From Ktedonobacteraceae bacterium (lineage in GTDB: Bacteria; Chloroflexota; Ktedonobacteria; Ktedonobacterales; Ktedonobacteraceae), in NCBI GenBank assembly GCA_014896635.1, contig JADBKA010000176.1:1-9857 (forward strand): a stretch of 9,857 bases of DNA. Direction: 5' to 3'. A program made the position numbers and the translations under genes. This document shows, piece after piece, positions 4,549-9,857 of this stretch. How positions within the stretch are numbered: the first letter of the stretch is position 1; each line of letters opens with the position of its first letter. The notes beneath the pieces are model-generated. The model worked only from the letters and a program-made list of their open reading frames with translations. It did not search any database and had not been told where the DNA came from.

Positions 4549-5880
4549 ATGCGCTACGCAATTCTCACCGATGTACATGCCAACCTGGAAGCAATGGAAG
4601 CTGTGCTGGCAAAAATAGATGAACTTGCCCGGCAAGAACCCATCGACCAGATCTGGTTTCTGGGCGATCTGGTAGGCTATGGCCCAGATCCCAATGCCTG
4701 TATCGAAAAACTCCGTGCGCGCACCGATGTCATTATCGCCGGCAATCATGACTGGGCTGCCGTTGGCAAAATCGACCTGGATGATTTTAGTGATGCCGCG
4801 CGCATCTCCGCCGAATGGACAGCCCGCCAGCTCACCAGAGAAAACCGCGAATTCCTGGCAAACCTGCCCGAACGCATCAGCCGGGACGATTGTAACTGCC
4901 TCCTCGTTCACGGAAGTCCCTATGGCCCTCTCTGGGAATACCTTACTTCCGAAGTGCTGGCCGAACGCAGCTTTGAATACTTCTCCTGCCGTTTCTGCTT
5001 TGTCGGCCATACCCATGTACCCGTCATCTTCCAACAGCCTTATCCAATCTCGGACCTTCCCACTGCTCCTCTCCCTCCTGGGGACATAACTGCTGGCTCC
5101 GAGCATGAACAGACTGCTGATGAGGAGGAAGAGGACGACGAGGCCACCACCAGACTGGCTGCTCTTCCCTCAGAGCAACACTCCAACAATCATACAGAGC
5201 AGGCATCGAACTCCGCCAGCGCCGCTGCCGACTCCCTGGCAGAAGCGCAGCAAATCAAGGCTGACGATGCGCCCGATCTCACCCAGGAAGAAGCTGCCGC
5301 CCTCCAGAAAGCAGAGGTGACGGCCAGAACTACAACATCCGCTTCATCCCTCTCAGAAGCGAGTGAATCTGAACAGCAGCAGGCAATCTCTTCAGATCAT
5401 ACGCCTCCAACCGAGACGCATACTGCCAGCTCTCAGGAGGAAAATACCGGCAATCCACAAACAAATCAGGATGAGATAACCAAAGAGCATGCTACAGATG
5501 AAGAGCAGGCCACTGATGATGCCGCTGCTACACGCACACCAGAAGAGGCTATCTCCAATGCCGAAGCACGCCTCAATAGCGAAATCGAAGAATTGCTCTC
5601 ATTGCTCGGTCTGAGTCAGAGCATGATCAACGTGACCAACGAGATGATTATTCCCCCCGAAGGCGACTGGCGCCCCCCCGACAATTATCGCGCCATCATC
5701 AATCCGGGCGGCGTCGGCCAGCCCCGCGACGGCGATCCGCGTGCTGCTTTCATGATCTATGATACCGAACGCGGCTTCACTTTTTACCGCGTTCCCTATG
5801 CTTTTGAAAAAACTCAGGAGAAGATTATCAAGGCAGGATTGCCCCCTTACCTGGCAACACGCCTGGCTTTTGGTCGTTAG
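4549..5880 (+). CDS. Metallophosphoesterase with a large acidic low-complexity insertion
   Basis: A calcineurin-like metallophosphoesterase of the YfcE/MJ0936 type, a two-metal phosphodiesterase or phosphatase, cytoplasmic, substrate unknown. 443 residues against about 160-250 for the simple family. Metal and active-site motifs: TDVHANLEA (7-15, D8 and H10), GDLVGYGPDP (39-48, D40), GNHDWA (65-70), VHGSP (120-124) and GHTHVP (153-158). The C-terminal family motif INPGGVGQPRDGDPRA is at 384-399. Between GHTHVP and this, about residues 166-375 are inserted: rich in E, D, S, T, A and Q (for example DEEEEDDEATT at 191-201), predicted disordered apart from a helical stretch near 331-355. There are no signal peptide or membrane segments. 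The ATG at 4549 has no strong ribosome binding site but family homology begins exactly there. pth follows after 6 bases, so the two are cotranscribed. The precise role is unknown. Confidence 0.85.
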   Translation: MRYAILTDVHANLEAMEAVLAKIDELARQEPIDQIWFLGDLVGYGPDPNACIEKLRARTDVIIAGNHDWAAVGKIDLDDFSDAARISAEWTARQLTRENREFLANLPERISRDDCNCLLVHGSPYGPLWEYLTSEVLAERSFEYFSCRFCFVGHTHVPVIFQQPYPISDLPTAPLPPGDITAGSEHEQTADEEEEDDEATTRLAALPSEQHSNNHTEQASNSASAAADSLAEAQQIKADDAPDLTQEEAAALQKAEVTARTTTSASSLSEASESEQQQAISSDHTPPTETHTASSQEENTGNPQTNQDEITKEHATDEEQATDDAAATRTPEEAISNAEARLNSEIEELLSLLGLSQSMINVTNEMIIPPEGDWRPPDNYRAIINPGGVGQPRDGDPRAAFMIYDTERGFTFYRVPYAFEKTQEKIIKAGLPPYLATRLAFGR

Positions 5881-5886
5881 TGCAGA

Positions 5887-6576
5887 ATGAAACTGATCAT
5901 CGGCCTGGGCAATCCAGGCTCCCAATATGAACGTACACGCCACAACATCGGCTTTCGTACCGTCGATAAGCTGGCAGCACGGCTCGGCTGGAAGTGGGAA
6001 CGGCACGGCAGAGCGATGACTGCCAGTGGCATGCTCGACGGTGAAAAAATCATCCTGGTCAAGCCGATCACTTTTATGAACAATAGCGGTGAGGCCGTCA
6101 GTGAGCTGGTACGCTACTATAAGCTGCGGCCAGAAGACGTGCTGGTCATCTATGACGAGCTGGACCTGCCGGTCGGCAGGATTCGACTGCGCCCCAGAGG
6201 TAGCGCCGCCGGTCACAACGGCGTCGAGAGCATCATCCGCCACCTGCACAGCAGTAATTTCCCACGCCTGCGCATCGGCATTGGGCGGCCTACCAACCAT
6301 CGCGCCGATACCATCAATTATGTGCTCGGTATCCCCCCGCTGGATGAACGCATCCAACTGGAAGGCGGCGAAGATAAGGCCGTCGAGGCTGTCCCTCTGA
6401 TTCTTCGTCAGGGTCTCGACGCTGCTATGAATAGCATTAATGCCGATCCCGAAGCTCAGCGCAAGGCCGAGGAAAAACGCCGCTTGCAGCTAGAAAAGCG
6501 CCGCCAGCGAGAAGAACAACAACTACAAGAAAAACCAGCACCGCCTGGTCTTTCAGAAGATCAGGGCCAGGAATAG
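5887..6576 (+). CDS. pth: Peptidyl-tRNA hydrolase with a charged C-terminal tail
   Basis: Releases peptides from peptidyl-tRNA that drops off the ribosome, recycling tRNA; cytoplasmic. 229 residues against about 185-200 in most bacteria. Catalytic and substrate-binding residues are present: N9 in GLGNPG, H19 in TRHNIGF, N65 in TFMNNSG, D90 in YDELDLPVG and H110-N111 in AAGHNG. RLRIGIGRP (127-135) and YVLGIPP (145-151) complete the family pattern. About residues 188-229 form an extra tail rich in K, R, E and Q (EEKRRLQLEKRRQREEQQ), probably a charged helix followed by a flexible end; its role is unknown. The start at 5887 lies 6 bases after the metallophosphoesterase stop without a clear ribosome binding site of its own, suggesting translational coupling. 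The 3' end overlaps the convergent SdpI-family gene by 16 bases. Confidence 0.95.
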   Translation: MKLIIGLGNPGSQYERTRHNIGFRTVDKLAARLGWKWERHGRAMTASGMLDGEKIILVKPITFMNNSGEAVSELVRYYKLRPEDVLVIYDELDLPVGRIRLRPRGSAAGHNGVESIIRHLHSSNFPRLRIGIGRPTNHRADTINYVLGIPPLDERIQLEGGEDKAVEAVPLILRQGLDAAMNSINADPEAQRKAEEKRRLQLEKRRQREEQQLQEKPAPPGLSEDQGQE

Positions 6577-7274
6577 TGATTCTTTACCTGTCGCCGGTAC
6601 AGCAGGTAAGAATAGATGGTCAGGACGACTACTACCATCAGTATTACTCCCACAACCCCTGCAAAGCGTTCTGCCGGGAAAAAGCTCGCTACCACACCTA
6701 TCATCCCGGCCACAACAAACAGCCAGCCGCCAAGCCGGTGGGTGCGCTCCCATACTGTGTCGTTTTGCAGCGTCCAGGGCGTCCTGATGCCGACCCAGTA
6801 ATTGCGCCTCAGCTTGCCCAGGTAGTTGCCGGTAAAGATGTAGAACAGCGAAACCAGCAAACTTACCACAAACGGGACATCTACCATCAAGCCAAGCGCA
6901 ACAGCTATAGTGATCATTTGCAGCATTGTCATTAGCAACATCAGAGCTATCCGTATACGCTCTACCACCGCCAGCCTGGCTCGTCTGCTCCCCTGGTCAT
7001 CTTCGTCCAGCCGGGGACCGATTATTTCCAGAGCATGTATCAGAAAAAAGCCGGCCAGACTCACCACAGGCCAGAAGACGAGATTAAACAGTTTAGGCAT
7101 ATAGCTATCAACATGGCCGGCAATATTCCAGTGCAGAGGAACCAGAGCCGGCAGAAAAGGATAAGAAACCAGCCCGATCAGTACCTGCATGCCGATAATA
7201 ATGGACACCAGCACAATTGTCGAGCGGGTTGATTCCTGTTTCGCCGCTCTCACGTTATCATCTACAGTACGCAT
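6561..7274 (-). CDS. SdpI-family (DUF1648) integral membrane protein
   Basis: 237 residues, six predicted membrane helices (about 19-40, 62-84, 108-131, 133-148, 183-200 and 204-226). The N-terminal half has the DUF1648 motif LPALVPLHWNIAGHVDSY (41-58). The C-terminal half has the SdpI signature TGNYLGKLRRNYWVGIRTPW (148-167) and VWERTHRLGG (174-183). In Bacillus subtilis, SdpI is both immunity protein and receptor for the killing peptide SDP, and sequesters the ArsR-type repressor SdpR at the membrane. Here an ArsR-family gene lies directly upstream in the same direction, the same pairing. No SdpC-like toxin gene is visible. The start at 7274 is preferred (GGAG 8 bases upstream); ATG 7280 is too close to that site, and the long upstream extension to 7457 reads through repeat DNA. 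Confidence 0.88.
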   Translation of the reverse strand: MRTVDDNVRAAKQESTRSTIVLVSIIIGMQVLIGLVSYPFLPALVPLHWNIAGHVDSYMPKLFNLVFWPVVSLAGFFLIHALEIIGPRLDEDDQGSRRARLAVVERIRIALMLLMTMLQMITIAVALGLMVDVPFVVSLLVSLFYIFTGNYLGKLRRNYWVGIRTPWTLQNDTVWERTHRLGGWLFVVAGMIGVVASFFPAERFAGVVGVILMVVVVLTIYSYLLYRRQVKNHYSWP

Positions 7275-7325
7275 GGTCATTTCTCCAGATCTCATATCAA
7301 TGCATCTGTTGCAAAGATGATCATT

Positions 7326-7376
7326 GGGGAACACCCCACCCGGCCCCCGCCGGGGGGGTTGCCCTCCTGGATCTCC
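7326..7376. repeat. GC-rich repeat, third (diverged) copy, between the ArsR and SdpI genes
   Basis: Begins GGGGAACACCCC and ends GCCCTCCTGGATCTCC, matching the order of blocks in the element at 4329-4380 (GGGGGACACCCC and GCCCTCCTGGACCTCC) with differences in between. It contains its own stem CCCGGC-CCCC-GCCGGG (7339-7354). It occupies much of the 130-base gap between two genes of the minus-strand operon, so the message carries a strong hairpin there. Confidence 0.65.
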
Positions 7377-7404
7377 CCACCTCCCCTTCCTGCCGAGTTC
7401 CCGC

Positions 7405-7707
7405 TTATGAGGAACTGGATTGGGTCTGTGCGGCGGGCGAGGTTTCCTCTGCGCCACCGAGCAAGCTCAAAATTTCAGTCATCAGATCCTGAAACACCGT
7501 CGTATTCAACGAGTAGACCTGGGATTGCCCACGCCGCTCGACACGCACCAGGTCCGCCATCTTCAAGACCATCAGGTGGTGCGAGAGCGCACTGGGCCTG
7601 GCGCCGGTGTAGTCAGCCAGTTCACCCGCTGTGCGCTCTCCACCGCGCAGGTACTTCAGAATTTTTCGTCTTGTCGGGTCAGCGATGGCTTTATAGGCTT
7701 CTTGCAT
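7405..7707 (-). CDS. ArsR-family winged-helix transcriptional regulator (SdpR-like)
   Basis: 100 residues. The winged helix-turn-helix spans about 5-70: AIADPTRRKILKYL (8-21), RTAGELADYTGARPSALSHH (25-44) as the recognition region, and the wing RVERRGQSQVYSLN (55-68). There is no cysteine at all, so it is not a thiol metal sensor of the ArsR/SmtB type; this fits the SdpR-like subgroup controlled by a membrane partner. The C-terminal tail (about 85-100, SPAAQTQSSSS) is low complexity. The ATG at 7707 has GGAG 4-5 bases upstream and lies 9 bases after the stop of the protease gene, so it is translated from the same message. It probably represses the operon; no operator is visible because the operon promoter lies beyond the window. 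Confidence 0.9.
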   Translation of the reverse strand: MQEAYKAIADPTRRKILKYLRGGERTAGELADYTGARPSALSHHLMVLKMADLVRVERRGQSQVYSLNTTVFQDLMTEILSLLGGAEETSPAAQTQSSSS

Positions 7708-7716
7708 GATTCTCCA

Positions 7717-8571
7717 TCAGGAAACGGCAGGACCCGGCGCAGGCTCGCCGCTCGTCTCCGTAACCGCTGGGCGATCCCTGAGTACCCAGATCACCCACAA
7801 CGCCAGCAGGCCGAAGACCAGCACAATCCCTTCCTGGATCAGTGAGGTACTGATCCCAGGTCGCAGCACCTGTCCCACTTCAACCGTTGTGAAATCAACC
7901 ACCGCGTGCGCCAGTATCGCCAGCCAGAGCCAGCCAATATTACCACGCCGGAACACCTGCACGACGATCACCGATAAGCCGATCTGGACTGGCAGCAGCC
8001 AGAGCCGCTCCCACGCGCCAAGCAGCGGAAACCAGCCCGGCTGCGCGTTGATCGCCGCGAACTGCTGCACAACCGCCTCATGTTGTGCAGGCGGCAGCGT
8101 GTTCAGGTTCATGGTCGTCAGCACCACAATATTGAGCAGCGTGAGCACCCGCAATCCGCCCACCAGCAGGATCGATTCCAGACCTCCATGTCCGATCCCA
8201 TACATCACCGCCTTGCTCCACGTCTTCTCTTCGTGTCTCATCAGCCAGCGATAGGCCACGTAGCGCCCGAACTCCTCAAATAGTCCGGCAGTTACGGCGA
8301 GAATAACCAGCCAGGTCAGCCGCAGCGTTGGCGAGGCTGCCAGTTGCTTCGCCAGTGCATTCTGCAACACCAGGACCAGCGGGACGCGCGTAATCATCTG
8401 AAAGACAAAGAAGATGAGCGCGCCCCAACCGAAGTAGCGCCAGCTCACCTGTAATCTGCGCCCGGCGATGATCGCCAGCACAAAAGGATAGACAATACAG
8501 AAGACAGCGGCAATAGCCAGACTGACGAGCCAGACCGTCTCTACATGCACCGTTGATGGCATACTACTCAC
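7717..8571 (-). CDS. YhfC-type (CPBP-like) intramembrane glutamic protease homologue
   Basis: 284 residues with about seven or eight membrane helices. Conserved polar residues inside helices follow the YhfC/CPBP pattern: EEFGRYVAYRWL (99-110, E99-E100 and R103), GIGHGGLES (125-133, H128) and LAHAVVDF (220-227, H222 and D226). Such proteins belong to the Abi/CAAX-protease superfamily; YhfC itself has no firmly known substrate, and relatives are often found with bacteriocin or ABC transport genes. The C-terminus ends in a short cytoplasmic or extracytoplasmic tail rich in P, A and E. The start is GTG 8571 (MSSM...) or ATG 8562; AAGGA lies between the permease stop and these codons and fits neither perfectly. 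It follows the permease by 15 bases and precedes the ArsR gene by 9. Confidence 0.8.
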   Translation of the reverse strand: MSSMPSTVHVETVWLVSLAIAAVFCIVYPFVLAIIAGRRLQVSWRYFGWGALIFFVFQMITRVPLVLVLQNALAKQLAASPTLRLTWLVILAVTAGLFEEFGRYVAYRWLMRHEEKTWSKAVMYGIGHGGLESILLVGGLRVLTLLNIVVLTTMNLNTLPPAQHEAVVQQFAAINAQPGWFPLLGAWERLWLLPVQIGLSVIVVQVFRRGNIGWLWLAILAHAVVDFTTVEVGQVLRPGISTSLIQEGIVLVFGLLALWVIWVLRDRPAVTETSGEPAPGPAVS

Positions 8572-8586
8572 GAATCCTTTCTTGCT

Positions 8587-9363
8587 CTATTTCCAGCGTA
8601 CTAGAATCGTCTCACGCCTGAAAATCAGCGTGACAAACCACATTGCCAGTATAGCCAGGACGAGCAGCACAGCGGCGATCACCAGCGCGAGAAGCGGGCC
8701 GAGGATCTGCAAACCGGCTAACTGCGCACCGAGCACACTGTAAAATGGTACAATCAGCCAGGCAGACGCCTGCTGAGCCGTGCGTGGCTCGTTGACACGC
8801 GCCGAAACCGCAATCATCACGGCTATCGCTATCACCGCCAGCAGCGGCGACCAGGCCAGTACCATCAGCAGCCAGCCGGGACTGATGAGCGCCGCGATCA
8901 TCCTGGCGCTGGTACTGAAGATGAACGTGCCGATGACAAAGGTAAGGGCAACGAACCAGGTCACAGCTATGCCCGGTACGAGCGAGGTCAGGCATTTGCC
9001 GAGCAGCAACTCCCACGTACGGATCGGTGTCGCCAGTAGCGGCTCCAGCGTCCGACTGCTTTTCTCCCCTACAATACTATAGGAAGCGATGATACTGGTA
9101 ATGACGCCCGGCAGCAGCAGGAAGAATGAGGAGAGCAGTGAACCAAGCGCCACCTGCTGTCGCTCCGTTTCGCTTAATCCTGCAAACAATGGATTGTCCA
9201 GGCCCGGCAGTGGCGTGTTAAATTTCAAATGCCCGATTTGCGAGAGAAAGACCAGCAACAGCATGCTGAGAAGCAGCGGCGTCAGGAAGATACCGAGCAG
9301 CAGTCCTGGCTGTTTTCTGATCTCCAGCCAGTCCTTATATAAAACGATCAGCGCATTTCTCAT
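8587..9363 (-). CDS. ABC-2 type transporter permease (NatB-like)
   Basis: 258 residues, about six membrane helices (roughly 21-41, 75-97, 124-148, 163-189, 200-218 and 221-247). An amphipathic N-terminus (MRNALIVLYKDWLEIRKQP) precedes the first. The family motif GEKSSRTLEPLLATPI (99-114), the ABC-2 coupling region, is clear. It pairs with the ATPase upstream: the ATPase stop and this start overlap as ATGA (9360-9363). ABC-2 exporters of this kind move antibiotics, peptides, polysaccharides or sodium; the substrate cannot be read from the sequence. Association with a YhfC protease and an SdpI protein points to export of, or resistance to, a membrane-active compound (inference). Confidence 0.9.
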   Translation of the reverse strand: MRNALIVLYKDWLEIRKQPGLLLGIFLTPLLLSMLLLVFLSQIGHLKFNTPLPGLDNPLFAGLSETERQQVALGSLLSSFFLLLPGVITSIIASYSIVGEKSSRTLEPLLATPIRTWELLLGKCLTSLVPGIAVTWFVALTFVIGTFIFSTSARMIAALISPGWLLMVLAWSPLLAVIAIAVMIAVSARVNEPRTAQQASAWLIVPFYSVLGAQLAGLQILGPLLALVIAAVLLVLAILAMWFVTLIFRRETILVRWK

Positions 9364-9857
9364 TGCTCAACCTGCTTTTCTCTATCATCACTCACCAGTT
9401 CGAGGTAGACCTCTTCCAGCGAATGTGCGATGGGTGCAACAGCACGAATACGCGCGCCCGCTTGCACCAGCGCCTCTACTAGCGCAGGATTCTGTTCATC
9501 AGGATTAGCGAGCGCAATTGTCAGTTGACTCTCACGGGCCGAGGCATCGCGCACAAAAGGCAGCGCCTTCACCACATCCAGCCAGCACGCCGCATCGTCC
9601 ACCACCTGTATCTCCGTACCGCGTCCAAACAATCCCGCTCGCAGGTTATCAGGCGTGTCAAGACGCAGCAGCCGGGAGCGAAAGACGCCCACTAGATCGC
9701 ACAACTCGTCGGCTTCGGGCAGGTTGTGCGTGGTAAGGAAAATGGTACGGCCCTCGCTACGCAATTCCTTGATAAAATCTCTCACCGTGCGCGCGGCTTC
9801 CGGGTCCAGACCGGCAGTTGGCTCATCCATAAACAGCACCGCAGGCTCATGCAGCAG
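9360..9857 (-). CDS. ABC transporter ATP-binding protein (partial, N-terminus outside window)
   Basis: The C-terminal 165 residues of the ATPase that powers the permease next to it. Visible are the Walker B and D-loop (VLFMDEPTAGLDP) and the switch histidine in FLTTHNLPEADELCD, followed by a regulatory C-terminal region ending HSLEEVYLELVSDD, typical of exporter ATPases of the NatA/CcmA type. Walker A and the ABC signature lie beyond 9857. The stop codon overlaps the permease start by four bases. It is probably the first or an early gene of the minus-strand operon, whose promoter is not in the window. Confidence 0.93.
   Translation of the reverse strand: MLHEPAVLFMDEPTAGLDPEAARTVRDFIKELRSEGRTIFLTTHNLPEADELCDLVGVFRSRLLRLDTPDNLRAGLFGRGTEIQVVDDAACWLDVVKALPFVRDASARESQLTIALANPDEQNPALVEALVQAGARIRAVAPIAHSLEEVYLELVSDDREKQVEQ

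Noticed and set aside
4531..5106. Long minus-strand open frame opposite the metallophosphoesterase start
   Set aside because: The plus strand has all catalytic motifs; the opposite frame has no family features or ribosome binding site.
5599..6357. 252-codon minus-strand frame across the metallophosphoesterase end and pth
   Set aside because: It spans two recognised genes on the other strand and has no recognisable domain; a shadow caused by codon composition.
7275..7457. N-terminal extension of the SdpI-family protein back to 7457
   Set aside because: It would read through the GC-rich repeat and overlap the end of the ArsR gene, giving a proline-arginine-rich stretch unlike the family; 7274 has a suitable ribosome binding site.

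Overview
The window looks like ordinary bacterial chromosome with moderate GC, clear Shine-Dalgarno sites and sigma-70-type promoters. The gene content and the GC-rich hairpin repeats scattered between genes fit a Chloroflexota bacterium, possibly of the Ktedonobacteria. That assignment is an inference from overall feel; there is no rRNA or marker comparison behind it.

Left part (1-1965, all on the minus strand). A sugar-nucleotide pyrophosphorylase (NDP-sugar synthase, mannose-1-phosphate guanylyltransferase type) runs off the left edge. It has its own promoter and a GC-rich hairpin in its leader. Upstream of it lie a 60-residue orphan gene and a DUF433 protein. DUF433 proteins are often antitoxin-like, but no PIN toxin is next to this one.

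Middle part (about 2334-6576, all on the plus strand). A strong promoter drives a 22-codon leader ORF. Two mutually exclusive RNA pairings follow it, and then birA (biotin protein ligase) and greA (transcript cleavage factor), with a good intrinsic terminator after greA. A 386-base gene-free stretch holds a GC-rich repeat element bounded by a 15-bp inverted repeat. Next comes a metallophosphoesterase whose catalytic fold is split by about 200 residues of acidic low-complexity sequence, followed after 6 bases by pth (peptidyl-tRNA hydrolase). The birA, greA and pth genes are housekeeping functions.

Right part (6561-9857, all on the minus strand, convergent with pth). This is a tight operon read right to left: ABC transporter ATPase (partial), ABC-2 permease, YhfC-type intramembrane protease homologue, ArsR-family regulator and SdpI-family membrane protein. 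The ArsR-SdpI pair is arranged like the Bacillus subtilis sdpRI immunity operon. Together the five genes look like a membrane-stress or peptide-toxin self-protection cassette. A copy of the GC-rich repeat sits between the ArsR and SdpI genes.

Most interesting points: the leader/attenuator-like structure before birA, the split metallophosphoesterase, the ABC-YhfC-ArsR-SdpI cassette, and the dispersed GC-rich repeat. No tRNA, rRNA, CRISPR array or intact insertion sequence was seen.
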